A DNA stretch of 53,473 bases from positions 1-53,473 of the forward strand of contig DASZNF010000126.1 of the NCBI GenBank assembly GCA_035551355.1. The letters are read 5' to 3'. The position numbers and the translations under genes are program-made. How positions within the stretch are numbered: the first letter of the stretch is position 1; each line of letters opens with the position of its first letter. This document shows, piece after piece, positions 34,589 to 42,461 of the stretch. The notes under the pieces were generated by a model, which worked only from the letters and a program-made list of their open reading frames with translations, searched no databases and was not told where the DNA came from. This DNA comes from DATATV01 sp035551355 (lineage in GTDB: Bacteria; Actinomycetota; Actinomycetes; Mycobacteriales; Pseudonocardiaceae).

Positions 34589-34624
34589 GGGACGGGGCGC
34601 GCACTCACCAGACGCCCCTGTCCC
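34589..34624. terminator. hairpin terminator candidate
   Basis: GGGAC-GGGGCG (34589-34599) pairs with CGCCCC-T-GTCCC (34613-34624) with one bulged T and a 13-base loop, followed by GGCTTTTCCC. It lies between the small acidic protein and the convergent formaldehyde dehydrogenase. Confidence 0.6.
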
Positions 34625-34650
34625 TGGCTTTTCCCACCGCCGTAACAGGT

Positions 34651-35787
34651 TCACGGCCGCAGCAGGACCTTGGTCCAGCCCTCCTCGCGGGCGTCGAACT
34701 TCGCGTAGCCGTCCACCGCGTCGTCCAGGCCGAGTTCGTGCGAGACCAGGAAGGACGGATTGGCCCGGCCGGTGATGATCAGGTCACGCAACTGGCGGTT
34801 GTACTTCTTGACCGGGCACTGGCCGGTGCCCATGTGCTGACCCTTCATGAAGAACGAGCCGAAGTCGAACGGGATCCGGCCCTCCTTGGCCTGCTCGTAC
34901 GCCGCTCCCGGGTCGTCGGGCAGGTACACGCCGACCACGCCGATGCCGCCGGTGGAGCGCACCGACTTCACCAGGTTGTCCAGCACCAGTTCGGGGTGCT
35001 CCTTGCCGGTCGAGTCGTGCGCCTGGTAGCCGACGGCCTCCACGCCGCAGTCGGCGCCGATACCCTTGGTGGCGTCCAGGATCTGCTCCACCGGGTCGGC
35101 CTGGCTGAAGTCGACCGGCGTCACGCCGATGGATTCGGCCAGCCGCAACCGATCCTGCTGTTTGTCCACAATGAACACTTGATCGGCGCCGCGGATCATC
35201 GCACTGTGCGCGGCCAGCAGACCGACCGGCCCGGCGCCGTACACCGCGACGGTGTCGCCGGGCTGCATGCCGGCCAGTTCCGTGCCGTGCCAACCGGTCG
35301 GGAAGATGTCCGAGAGCATGGTGAAGTCGTTCTCGAACTGTTCCCCCGGCGGCAGCCGCAGGAGGTTGAAGTCGGCGTGGGGCACCCGCAGCACCTCGGC
35401 CTGGCCGCCGTCGTAGGGCCCCATGTTGGCGTAGCCGTAGGCGGCGCCGTCCATGCCCTCGATCGGGTTCATCCGCTGGCAGAAGGAAGTCCAGCCCGCG
35501 ACGCAGTTGCGGCAGGATCCGCAGGCGATGTTGAACGGCACCGAAACGCGGTCGCCGACCTTGAGCCGCTCCACGCCGTTGCCGACCTCGGCCACCACGC
35601 CCATGTTCTCGTGGCCGAGGATCTTGCCCGGCTCGACGTTGGTCCGCCCCTCGTACATGTGCAGATCCGACCCGCAGATGTTGGTCGTCGTGATCCGCAC
35701 CAGGGCATCCGTGGGCGCTTCGATCGAGGGGGTGGGGACCTCCTCGATCGCGACCTCGCGTGCCCCTCGATACACCACAGCCCGCAC
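34651..35787 (-). CDS. zinc-dependent glutathione-independent formaldehyde dehydrogenase-like
   Basis: 378 residues of the medium-chain dehydrogenase family. Catalytic zinc ligands Cys38 (NICGSDLH), His59 and Glu60 (LGHENMG); structural zinc Cys89, 92, 95 and 103 (CGSCRNCVAGWTSFC); cofactor loop VYGAGPVGLLAA. The extra DNLVKSVRSTGGIGVVGVYLP and PFDFGSFFMKGQHMGTGQ segments match Pseudomonas-type FdhA/dismutase enzymes rather than simple alcohol dehydrogenases. It has its own sigma-B/F-like promoter (35823-35847). Confidence 0.9.
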   Translation of the reverse strand: MRAVVYRGAREVAIEEVPTPSIEAPTDALVRITTTNICGSDLHMYEGRTNVEPGKILGHENMGVVAEVGNGVERLKVGDRVSVPFNIACGSCRNCVAGWTSFCQRMNPIEGMDGAAYGYANMGPYDGGQAEVLRVPHADFNLLRLPPGEQFENDFTMLSDIFPTGWHGTELAGMQPGDTVAVYGAGPVGLLAAHSAMIRGADQVFIVDKQQDRLRLAESIGVTPVDFSQADPVEQILDATKGIGADCGVEAVGYQAHDSTGKEHPELVLDNLVKSVRSTGGIGVVGVYLPDDPGAAYEQAKEGRIPFDFGSFFMKGQHMGTGQCPVKKYNRQLRDLIITGRANPSFLVSHELGLDDAVDGYAKFDAREEGWTKVLLRP

Positions 35788-35822
35788 GGTTCCTCCTTCG
35801 TCGATGTGCCTTCTCCCCGGCG

Positions 35823-35847
35823 ATACCCGGGAAAACGGGCGCTACAC
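35823..35847 (-). promoter_or_regulatory. sigma-B/F-like promoter of formaldehyde dehydrogenase
   Basis: On the minus strand, GTGT (35844-35847), 15 bases, then GGGTAT (35823-35828), close to the GTTT-N15-17-GGGTAT consensus of actinobacterial stress sigma factors. The start codon lies 35 bases downstream. Confidence 0.6.
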
Positions 35848-35873
35848 ACGGTTGTGCGCGGCGACGAAGAAAT

Positions 35874-35899
35874 GTGTAGAGGGAGGCCGGCGCGGGTAT
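35874..35899 (+). promoter_or_regulatory. sigma-B/F-like promoter of holin-like/DUF3618 operon
   Basis: GTGT (35874-35877), 16 bases, then GGGTAT (35894-35899). The ATG of the next gene is 48 bases downstream with GGGAGGG ahead of it. It mirrors the divergent promoter at 35823-35847. Confidence 0.6.
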
Positions 35900-35947
35900 G
35901 CCTGCCGCGAAGTTGCTCCACAGTAGAGCGACGCGGGAGGGAAACAG

Positions 35948-36373
35948 ATGACACCGAGAACCGATCGGGAGTACGCGGCCGAGCGGTCCGGCACGCCGAC
36001 CGGCGAGCTCGTGTCCCAGCTCTCCGAACAGCTTTCCCGGCTGGTCCGCGCGGAGATGCGACTGGCCGTCACCGAGATTCGCCGCAAGGGCAGGCGAGCC
36101 GGCCTCGGCGCGGGCATGTTCGGCGTGGCCGGGGTGTGCGCTTTCTTCGGCGGCGCGGTGCTCATCGCCTGTGCCGTGCTCGCGCTGAGCCTGGTGTGGC
36201 CGGCCTGGCTGGCCGCGCTGGTGGTCGGCGCCGCGATGCTGGTCATCGGCGGCGGGCTGGCCATGGCGGGCCGGGGTTCGCTGCGCAAGGCGACTCCGCC
36301 GGTGCCGGAATGGGCGATGGAGAGCGTCAAGGAGGACATCGACACCATCAAGCGTGGGGTGCACCATGAGTGA
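35948..36373 (+). CDS. phage holin family / actinobacterial Hol_X membrane protein
   Basis: 141 residues. An amphipathic N-terminus (TGELVSQLSEQLSRLVRAEM, then LAVTEIRRKGRRAG) is followed by two membrane helices (about 57-80 and 86-105) and a short charged tail. This matches the PF07332 family, named for phage holins but widespread on actinobacterial chromosomes beside DUF3618 genes; it is not evidence of a prophage. It overlaps the next gene by 8 bases. Likely a stress-induced envelope protein. Confidence 0.88.
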   Translation: MTPRTDREYAAERSGTPTGELVSQLSEQLSRLVRAEMRLAVTEIRRKGRRAGLGAGMFGVAGVCAFFGGAVLIACAVLALSLVWPAWLAALVVGAAMLVIGGGLAMAGRGSLRKATPPVPEWAMESVKEDIDTIKRGVHHE

Positions 36374-36680
36374 GGAGAAACGGCCCAGTGCGGCCGGTCC
36401 CGAGGGACATCTCGAGCCGATCGCCGCCGGCGCCCCGAGCGAACTGCCGGAAAATCCCAGCGTCGGCGAACTGGTCAGCGAGATCGACCGGGCCCGGCAC
36501 GAGGTGGCGCGGACCGCGGGCGCGCTGGCGGACAAGGTGGACGTCAGGTCCCGGGTCGAGCAGGTGGCCGGCGAGCGCGTCGAGCAGGTGCGCAGCAACC
36601 CAAGGCCGATCATCGCCGTCGCGGGCGGAGTTCTGGTGCTGGGCCTGCTCATTCTGCGCGCCCGGCGCTCGAAGAAGTGA
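36366..36680 (+). CDS. DUF3618 domain-containing protein
   Basis: 104 residues. PSVGELVSEIDRARHEVART and AGALADKVDVRSRVEQ is the DUF3618 signature, followed by one C-terminal membrane helix (about 80-97) and a basic tail. The start overlaps the previous gene, so the two are coupled. The family almost always accompanies the Hol_X protein; the pair probably acts at the membrane. Function unknown. Confidence 0.9.
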   Translation: MSEEKRPSAAGPEGHLEPIAAGAPSELPENPSVGELVSEIDRARHEVARTAGALADKVDVRSRVEQVAGERVEQVRSNPRPIIAVAGGVLVLGLLILRARRSKK

Positions 36681-36705
36681 GTTTCGGTTGACCCAGCCGG
36701 GGTAA
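36681..36705 (+). promoter_or_regulatory. sigma-B/F-like promoter of SRPBCC gene
   Basis: GTTT (36681-36684), 15 bases, then GGGTAA (36700-36705), the closest of the three to the stress-sigma consensus. It begins directly after the DUF3618 stop and would give a leader of about 105 bases containing a hairpin. Confidence 0.6.
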
Positions 36706-36714
36706 TCATCCTGT

Positions 36715-36772
36715 GGCGGGGGTCCGCGGCTTCAACTGACCCCGCTCCGACAAAGCGATGCGGACCCCTGCC
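36715..36772 (+). other. stem in the SRPBCC 5' leader
   Basis: GGCGGGGGTCCGC (36715-36727) pairs with GCGGACCCCTGCC (36760-36772) with one mismatch and a 32-base loop; ATTCTTCCTTTATCC follows. It may act as a terminator for the operon before it or as a leader structure of the SRPBCC mRNA. Confidence 0.5.
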
Positions 36773-36819
36773 ATTCTTCCTTTATCCACTATGGACAGTC
36801 GTACGAGAAAGGATCTGCC

Positions 36820-37332
36820 ATGCCGACTTTCGCGAAGTCCGTGGACGTTGCGGTGCCGGTGCGCACCGCGTACGACCAGTGGACCCAGTTCGAATCGTTT
36901 CCCGAATTCATGTCCGGCGTGGACCGCATCGAACAGCGCGGCGACACGGACCTGCACTGGGTGACCTCGATCGGCAACGTCACCCGGGAATTCGACGCCA
37001 CCATCACCGAACAGCACCCGGACGAGCGGATCGCCTGGCGCGCGGTCAATGGCCCGGCACAGGCCGGAGTGGTCACCTTCCACCGGATCGACGACCGGAC
37101 CACCCGGGTGCACCTGCAGCTGGAGCTGGAACCGCAGGGCATCGCCGAGAAGGCGGGCTCGGTCACCGGCGTGATCGGCCACAACATCCAGCAGGATCTG
37201 GCGCGGTTCAAGGACTTCATCGAGCACCGGGGTGAACCGACCGGCGGCTGGCGGGGCGACGTCGCGCCGGGAGCGCAGGACAACCAGGCCATCGGGCACA
37301 CCCCGGACCACCACCCCAACCAGACACCCTGA
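36820..37332 (+). CDS. SRPBCC family protein (cyclase/dehydrase-like)
   Basis: 170 residues. Residues 1-140 form a START-like fold: FAKSVDVAVPVRTAYDQWTQ, FESFPEFMSGVDRIEQ, WRAVNGPAQAGVVTFHRID. The final 30 residues are a Gly/His/Pro-rich tail. Such proteins (COG5637-like) are often general-stress genes beside DUF3618 and Hol_X. AAAGGA is 8 bases before the ATG and a stress-type promoter lies at 36681-36705. Ligand unknown. Confidence 0.88.
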   Translation: MPTFAKSVDVAVPVRTAYDQWTQFESFPEFMSGVDRIEQRGDTDLHWVTSIGNVTREFDATITEQHPDERIAWRAVNGPAQAGVVTFHRIDDRTTRVHLQLELEPQGIAEKAGSVTGVIGHNIQQDLARFKDFIEHRGEPTGGWRGDVAPGAQDNQAIGHTPDHHPNQTP

Positions 37333-37337
37333 GAGCT

Positions 37338-37913
37338 CTAGAGCCGCTGGGCGCCGGGTTCCCGCGCGGGCAGACCACGCAGCAGGGTGTCCAGGAACAG
37401 TTCGAAGCGCGGGGCGGATTCCCCGAGGTCGAGTGGATTCTCGTGCACCGCCAGCCAGCTGACGACCGACGTGATGAAGATGTACCAGCTCTGCTCGGCC
37501 AGTTCGGGGCTCACTCCCCCGCCGGTGAACGCGGCGACGACCGCGCGCCGTAGCCGCCCGAAGGATTCGGCGTTGTGCCGGTGCGGCCGCGCGGTGCGGG
37601 TGGCATAGCCGGGCACGGCGAGGAAATGATCGTGCATGGCCCAGGCGACCCGGGCGAGCCAGGCTCGCCACTCCCCGTCGCCTGGGCCTTCTTCGGGCAG
37701 GATGCGATCCACCAGGACCGCGCTGACCAGGTCGAACAGTTCGTCGCGGTGCTTCACCCAGCGGTAGAGGGCGCCGTGGGTGACCTCGAGGCGGGCAGCG
37801 AGCTCCCGCATGGTCAGGGTGTCCAGGTTCCCGCCGGCCAGCGCGGCGTCCACGATCCGCTCGCGGCTGAGCTGCGCCGGGCGTCCCGGGCGGGGTCGAG
37901 TGGTCGCGGCCAT
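37338..37913 (-). CDS. TetR/AcrR family transcriptional regulator
   Basis: 191 residues. HTH at about 15-60 (LSRERIVDAALAGGNLDTLT, MRELAARLEVTHGALYRWVK) followed by a TetR_C-type ligand domain. It is divergent from the ornithine cyclodeaminase-like gene, and a perfect palindrome TGACCATTGGTCA is in the gap, so it very likely represses both. The 3' end lies 5 bases from the convergent SRPBCC stop. Confidence 0.92.
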   Translation of the reverse strand: MAATTRPRPGRPAQLSRERIVDAALAGGNLDTLTMRELAARLEVTHGALYRWVKHRDELFDLVSAVLVDRILPEEGPGDGEWRAWLARVAWAMHDHFLAVPGYATRTARPHRHNAESFGRLRRAVVAAFTGGGVSPELAEQSWYIFITSVVSWLAVHENPLDLGESAPRFELFLDTLLRGLPAREPGAQRL

Positions 37914-37965
37914 GGCAGGACTCTACGAGACCACGATCGGTGGCACCTCGTCGTGCACTCATTTG

Positions 37966-37978
37966 TGACCATTGGTCA
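37966..37978. promoter_or_regulatory. TetR operator TGACCA-T-TGGTCA
   Basis: A perfect 13-bp palindrome of the form commonly bound by TetR dimers, in the 131-base gap between the TetR and cyclodeaminase genes. TAGCCT (37990-37995) a short way downstream could be the -10 of the cyclodeaminase promoter, putting the operator over its -35 region. Confidence 0.7.
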
Positions 37979-38044
37979 TTAATTGTGCTAGCCTCGGTGC
38001 GAGCCCATCGACCAGCAGGTATCCACCCGCACCCGAGGAGAGTC

Positions 38045-39037
38045 GTGGAACAGACCCTGTTGTTGAGCGATGACCAGGTGCGCCAGGCCACCGACATGGT
38101 CACCATGGTCGACGCCATCGAGGCCGCACTGGCCGAATCGCCAGGGCCGCAACTGGTGCCGCCGCGGCCCGGCCTGACGGCCGAAGGCACGTTCTTCCGG
38201 CTGGCCCCGGCCATGCTGAGCCACGCCGGAGTGCTCGGCCTGAAGCTGATGCACGGCTCGTTCGAGCAGGGCGTGCGTTACCTGGTAATCCTGTGCGACA
38301 TCACGACCGGCGCGGTGACCACCGTGCTGGACGCCGCGTACCTGACCGGCGCGCGCACCGGTGCGACCTCGGGCGTGGCGACCCGGCGCCTGGCCCGGGC
38401 CGACGCGACCAGCGTCGGCATCATCGGCGCCGGTCTGGAGGCCGGGACGAACCTGGCCGCGGTGGCCGCCGTGCGCCCGATCGAACGGGTGAAAGTGTTC
38501 AGTCCCAGGGAGTTCCGGCGGGTGGCGTTCGCCGAGCGGATGCGGGCCGAACTGGGCATCGAGGTCGAGCCGGCGGACACCGCGCAGGCCGCGGTCGGCG
38601 GCGCCGACGTGGTGATCGCGGCGACCAACACCGGCGCCGACGGCCCGGTCGCGCTGCGCGGCGAATGGCTCGAACCGGGCCAGCACGTCGTGTCGATCGG
38701 CTCGACCATGCCGGGGCGCCGGGAACTCGACGTGGCCGCCTTCGCCCGGGCCGACGCCGTTTTCTTCGACGGGCCAGCGGAAAGCGTGGCCGACGAGTCC
38801 GGCGACATCCGGGCCTGGCGCGAGCGGGACCCGGCCGCGGTCGCGGCGGTGCCCACCCTCACCGATCTGCTGCGAACCGAGATTCCCGGCCGGCGGCGGG
38901 CCGAGGACATCACCGTGTTCAAGTCGATCGGGGCGGCCGCCCAGGACCTGGCCGCCGCCGTCGTGGTGGCGAAAACGGCGCAGGCCAAAGAAATCGGCAC
39001 GCGAGTTCCCGGCCTGGCCGCGTTGAAAACCTTCTGA
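38045..39037 (+). CDS. ornithine cyclodeaminase / mu-crystallin family protein
   Basis: 330 residues from a GTG with GAGGAGAG just upstream. RLAPAMLSHAGVLGLKLMHG, TTGAVTTVLDAAYLTGARTGA and the Rossmann loop VGIIGAGLEAGTNLAAV are family features; KSIGAAAQDLAAA near the end is also conserved. Members include ornithine cyclodeaminase, alanine dehydrogenase and ketimine reductases using NAD(P)H. Which reaction applies cannot be decided. Controlled in all likelihood by the divergent TetR. Confidence 0.92.
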   Translation: MEQTLLLSDDQVRQATDMVTMVDAIEAALAESPGPQLVPPRPGLTAEGTFFRLAPAMLSHAGVLGLKLMHGSFEQGVRYLVILCDITTGAVTTVLDAAYLTGARTGATSGVATRRLARADATSVGIIGAGLEAGTNLAAVAAVRPIERVKVFSPREFRRVAFAERMRAELGIEVEPADTAQAAVGGADVVIAATNTGADGPVALRGEWLEPGQHVVSIGSTMPGRRELDVAAFARADAVFFDGPAESVADESGDIRAWRERDPAAVAAVPTLTDLLRTEIPGRRRAEDITVFKSIGAAAQDLAAAVVVAKTAQAKEIGTRVPGLAALKTF

Positions 39038-39087
39038 ACGCACGGCCGGCCGGGCAGAAATCGCCCGACCGGCCCGGAGCGGTTTCG

Positions 39088-39333
39088 TCAGACCTGACCG
39101 GTCGGCAGTTCCACACTCCCGCCCGCGGTTTTCGCGGTCAGCACGCACATCAGTTTGTGGCTGGCGAGATCCGGGGTGATCGCCAGTGCCGGGGTGTCCG
39201 GAATGCCGTCGATCGGCACGGAGAACTCGAATCCGGTGGAGTCGACCTTGTTCTCGTCCCACACGTGGTCGACGGAAACACGAACAACGGACCACGGCAT
39301 GAGCGTTTCATCAGCCGAAAGTGTTATGCGCAC
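39088..39333 (-). CDS. small hypothetical protein
   Basis: 81 residues from a GTG with AGGTGACGG upstream. Beta-rich, with no signal or membrane segment (WSVVRVSVDHVWDENKVDST, GFEFSVPIDGIP). I recognise no family. It lies alone on the minus strand between two plus-strand genes and has normal codon bias, which supports it being real. A shorter start at MPWSVV is possible. Confidence 0.5.
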   Translation of the reverse strand: MRITLSADETLMPWSVVRVSVDHVWDENKVDSTGFEFSVPIDGIPDTPALAITPDLASHKLMCVLTAKTAGGSVELPTGQV

Positions 39334-39393
39334 CCCGTCACCTGTGTGAAAACCCGATGCCCCGGATCACGCCGAGATCACCCGATGAGGTCT

Positions 39394-39399
39394 TATCCT
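39394..39399 (+). promoter_or_regulatory. -10 box for a leaderless methyltransferase transcript
   Basis: TATCCT, six bases, then GTG at 39406: the spacing expected when transcription starts on the first base of the start codon. It argues for the GTG start rather than the ATG at 39385. Confidence 0.45.
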
Positions 39400-39405
39400 C
39401 TTCGG

Positions 39406-40215
39406 GTGCATCAAGTCGGTAATCGAGCGCCCGATCAGCCGAGCAGCTACCGGATCTACGACTACCTGCTGGGCGGTTCGTTCAACCTGGAGGTCGACCG
39501 CGAGTTCGCGCGGCAGCTGCTCACCCGGGTGCCGTGGGCCAGCGATGTGGCCCGGGCCAACCGGGCGTTCCTGGTCCGGGCCGTGCGGTTCGCGGTGTCC
39601 CGGGGCATCCGCCAGTTCCTCGACCTCGGCTCGGGCATCGTCGCGGCCAGCCGGGTGGACCGGGTCGCCCAGGAACTCGACGCGAACTGCCGGGTCGCCT
39701 ACGTGGATTCCGACCCGATCGCCGTCGCCCACGCCGAGGTGATGACCGCCGGTGACCGGCGCTCGTCGGCGACCCTGGCCGACCTCCGCGATGTGCCCGC
39801 GGTGCTGGCCGAGCGCACGGTGGCCGGGGTGCTGGACTTCGGCCGACCGGTCGGGGTGCTGATGGCCAAGGTGGTGCACATGATCCCGGACGAGGACAAA
39901 CCGGCCGACATCGTGGCCGGGTACCGGGACGCGGTGCCGGCCGGATCCATGCTGGCCATCACGCACGCCACCATGGACGACGTGCCGGGCGAGGCGTTGC
40001 GAGCGGCCCCGATGTGGCGCAATTCGGCCGAAGGCATGCACGATCGCCCGCACGCGACGATCGAGTCCTTCCTGGCCGGCTGGGATGTGGTCGAGCCCGG
40101 CCTGGTGTTCACCTCCGAATGGCGCCCGGACGAGGACGAGTCGACCCCCGCGGCGCCGGCCGACCCCGGCTGGTCGGTGTTCCTGGCCGCCGTCGGCGTC
40201 AAACCCGGGCGGTAG
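39406..40215 (+). CDS. SAM-dependent methyltransferase, DUF574 family (second copy)
   Basis: 269 residues from GTG 39406 (276 from ATG 39385). SSYRIYDYLLGGSFNLEVDRE, RQFLDLGSGIVAASRVDRVA, AYVDSDPIAVAHAEVM, and SMLAITHATMDD match the paralogue at 1272-2117, with which it shares overall layout but modest identity. Substrate unknown. Unlike the first copy, no oxygenase gene follows; its end overlaps a small antisense membrane-protein gene by 17 bases. Confidence 0.9.
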   Translation: MHQVGNRAPDQPSSYRIYDYLLGGSFNLEVDREFARQLLTRVPWASDVARANRAFLVRAVRFAVSRGIRQFLDLGSGIVAASRVDRVAQELDANCRVAYVDSDPIAVAHAEVMTAGDRRSSATLADLRDVPAVLAERTVAGVLDFGRPVGVLMAKVVHMIPDEDKPADIVAGYRDAVPAGSMLAITHATMDDVPGEALRAAPMWRNSAEGMHDRPHATIESFLAGWDVVEPGLVFTSEWRPDEDESTPAAPADPGWSVFLAAVGVKPGR

Positions 40216-40378
40216 CGCTGGGCCACGGCAGTTTGTGGCCGACCAGCCACAGGCTGGCCACGGTCACTCCGAGCAGCACCCCGACGTCCAGCCACAGCCG
40301 CCCGGTCACCAGCAGGGCGGAAGCGGTGGTGCGGTCCAGGATCAGCAACCAGCGGTCCTCGGTCCGCCGCCGGTTCAC
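40199..40378 (-). CDS. small single-pass membrane protein (59 aa)
   Basis: 59 residues from GTG 40378: a charged N-terminus (RRRTEDRWLLILDRTT) then one hydrophobic helix (LWLDVGVLLGVTVASLWLVG) and a short tail. Third codon positions are almost all G or C. TAGCCT (revcomp of 40386-40391) stands six bases before the GTG, the leaderless promoter spacing. No family recognised. Confidence 0.5.
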   Translation of the reverse strand: MNRRRTEDRWLLILDRTTASALLVTGRLWLDVGVLLGVTVASLWLVGHKLPWPSATARV

Positions 40379-40662
40379 TCGCTCAGGCTAGGACCAACGT
40401 CCTCAAATCTTCGTCACAACTACCCACGCACGATCCATCGACCGAGCCATCGCGCCCGGCGCAAACCCCCGCTACCAGCGGAGATGCCGTCACCGGTGGT
40501 GCCGGAATCATGGGAACTGTCTGATGAGACCCATATCGCTCTGCGTAACAGTGCTTCCGACCGTAGCGATCTCGGAATGCACGACTTCACGCATGTCAAG
40601 GAGCCCCTCGACCGTCGTCGAGCACCGGCCCGACGACAGCGGCCGAGCGACAGGAGCGGCGC
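40379..40662. other. intergenic region, slightly lower GC
   Basis: 284 bases between the small membrane protein and the nuclease-like gene. Base composition is less GC-biased than nearby genes. Apart from the TAGCCT box at 40386-40391 (minus strand) and AGGAG near 40650 ahead of the next gene, I see nothing. Confidence 0.5.
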
Positions 40663-41649
40663 ATGCGCCCATGGCGAGATGAGGCGATGTGGCGCGATGT
40701 CGCCGCCGAATTGCACGACTGTCGCGGCATGGGGCTGGGGCGTCTCCTCACCGAGGACGCGGTCCGGTTCTCGATCGCGCGAGCGCTGGTCGCGGCGGGT
40801 GTCGAACCTCGTGAGTTACGCACAGATCGGCCGCATCCGAAGATGCCCGGGACCCGTATCGATCTGACCGTCGGCGACCCGTCGCCACATGCGTTGTTCG
40901 AACTGAGTTATCCGCGCGAACCCAGTAGTGTCAACGCTCCCCGGACAATGATCCTGGGCCACGTCCTGAGCGATTTCGTCCGGCTCGCAACGTATCCCGG
41001 CGAGCTGGATCGCGTTTTCGTCTACGTTGAAACGGCGTCGTTGCGGCGCTACGTGCACGGTGTCGTCGACCGGCATGGCATCAACCTCCACGCCAACACC
41101 GTGACCCTCGCCCGCGAGGCGTTCGCGGCATTGCCCGCCACCGCGTTGAACAGTCTGGATCTCGCCGTGCCCGAGCACGACATCCGCGCCCGGCGGATCG
41201 TTCACCTCCCCGTCGACGGCGACCTCGAACTGGTCATCTACCACGTCGAGCCCCTTGAGCCAGGCCCATTGGCGCTTGGCTCGCACGAAACCGTTGCGCC
41301 ACCAGGCGATGCCGTTCAGATTGAGCAGCCGCGCTTGCCGTCGATCGGCCAGCCCGCACAGCGCACCACCGCTCGACGGGAAATCCTGGATGCGATCAAC
41401 GCGGTGCTGACCCGTTCCGGGGCAAACACCTTCACCCCGGCGGAAATCGTCGCCGAGCTGAACCGGCGCGGAACGAGCTATGCAGAATCGACAATCCGCA
41501 CCATGATCACCGGACATCTCTGCCGCAACGCACCGGACAACGCGGCGACCACCTATGACGATCTCGAACGGACGGATCGCGGCCGCTATCGGCTGGCGCG
41601 ATCGGGGTCGTCCGGGAGTGTGTCGTCGCCGACGTACAGGATGACCTGA
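40663..41649 (+). CDS. PD-(D/E)XK-like protein with C-terminal DUF7669-like winged helix
   Basis: 328 residues. The N-terminal half looks like a nuclease fold: LLTEDAVRFSIARALVAAGV, RIDLTVGDPSPHALFELSYP, then VLSDFVRLATYP. The Asp and Glu are present but the expected ExK reads E-L-S (GAA CTG AGT), so the catalytic Lys seems lost. The C-terminal part (about 240-318) has FTPAEIVAELNRRGTSYAES and STIRTMITGHLC with NAPDNAATTYDDLERTDRG, the pattern of the DUF7669 winged helix found in restriction-like proteins. CAGGAG precedes the ATG. Confidence 0.7.
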   Translation: MRPWRDEAMWRDVAAELHDCRGMGLGRLLTEDAVRFSIARALVAAGVEPRELRTDRPHPKMPGTRIDLTVGDPSPHALFELSYPREPSSVNAPRTMILGHVLSDFVRLATYPGELDRVFVYVETASLRRYVHGVVDRHGINLHANTVTLAREAFAALPATALNSLDLAVPEHDIRARRIVHLPVDGDLELVIYHVEPLEPGPLALGSHETVAPPGDAVQIEQPRLPSIGQPAQRTTARREILDAINAVLTRSGANTFTPAEIVAELNRRGTSYAESTIRTMITGHLCRNAPDNAATTYDDLERTDRGRYRLARSGSSGSVSSPTYRMT

Positions 41650-41766
41650 CCCACGCCACCGGGCTCGCGGAGCACGTCCAACGATTCGGTCGGCGTTGAT
41701 CAGGTCCAGGCCGGCGTTGTCCCGGTCGTCGAGGGCGCGTGGGCGCAGGACGGGCATGGTCGTGGC

Positions 41767-42345
41767 TCAGTCAGCGATGGCGGACCGGGCTGCCTGTTCG
41801 ATCTTCGCGTGCCAGGCGGACCAGAAGTCGGCGTCGCGTCCGCTCGCGTGTTCGGCGGTCATGCCGGTCGTGCCGTCGAGTTGTTCGCGCAGGATGTCGG
41901 CATGTCCGGCGTGGCGGCTGGTTTCGGTGAGCACGTGGATCAGGATGTTGAACAGCTTCACGTCGGGGCGCGGCCACCAGGGCACGTGGCCGGGTGCGTC
42001 GATGGCGAGGGCGGTGATCGTCGCGTCGGAGTGGGCCCACGCTCGCCGGTAGCGGGCGATGATCTCGGCGCGGGTCTCGTGCTCGGTCGCCCACAGGTCG
42101 GCGCCGCGGGCCTCGAGGTCATCCCAGCGGGCCACGGGGTCGGGACACGGCCGGTCGAACACCTCGCCGAAGTACCGGGACTCGGCCAGCGTCAGGTGTT
42201 TCACCAAGCCGAGCAGGCTGGTTCCGGTCGTGGTCAGCGGGCGGCGGACGTCGTACTCGGACAGGCCGTCGAGCTTCCACAGCAGCACTTCGCGGATCTC
42301 TCGCAGATCGCTGTGCAGGTACTCCTTGGCGAAATCGTCGATCAC
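41767..42345 (-). CDS. DinB family protein (DUF664), second copy
   Basis: 192 residues. SDLREIREVLLWKLDGLSEY, LLGLVKHLTLAESRYFGEVF and HVLTETSRHAGHADILREQL place it in the DinB four-helix family; His residues in LVKH and HAGH should bind the metal. It shares the HAGHADI motif with the copy at 32652-33251, but the rest differs, so they are not a recent duplication. No WYL regulator is adjacent. Confidence 0.9.
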   Translation of the reverse strand: MIDDFAKEYLHSDLREIREVLLWKLDGLSEYDVRRPLTTTGTSLLGLVKHLTLAESRYFGEVFDRPCPDPVARWDDLEARGADLWATEHETRAEIIARYRRAWAHSDATITALAIDAPGHVPWWPRPDVKLFNILIHVLTETSRHAGHADILREQLDGTTGMTAEHASGRDADFWSAWHAKIEQAARSAIAD

Positions 42346-42461
42346 GGCGTCCAGACTGCCACGTCCGGGCTGGCTGCCGGGTTCGATGGCGAGGAGTGAG
42401 TGGGTGCGGCGCTGAGGAAATCGGGTCGCGGGCCCGCGGTGCGTCGGGCAGGCTGCGCCGC

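Noticed and set aside
35948..36373. Prophage lysis gene
   Set aside because: The holin-family name is misleading; no other phage genes are nearby and the DUF3618/SRPBCC context is chromosomal.
36715..36772. Firm terminator call
   Set aside because: Loop is 32 bases and the stem lies inside the predicted leader of the SRPBCC transcript; listed as a leader stem instead.
41650..41766. Minus-strand fragment starting MPVLRPRALDDRDNAGLDL followed after a frame change by VGQVILYVGDDTLPDDP
   Set aside because: Could be a frameshifted gene remnant, but I cannot match a family and it overlaps the end of the nuclease-like gene.
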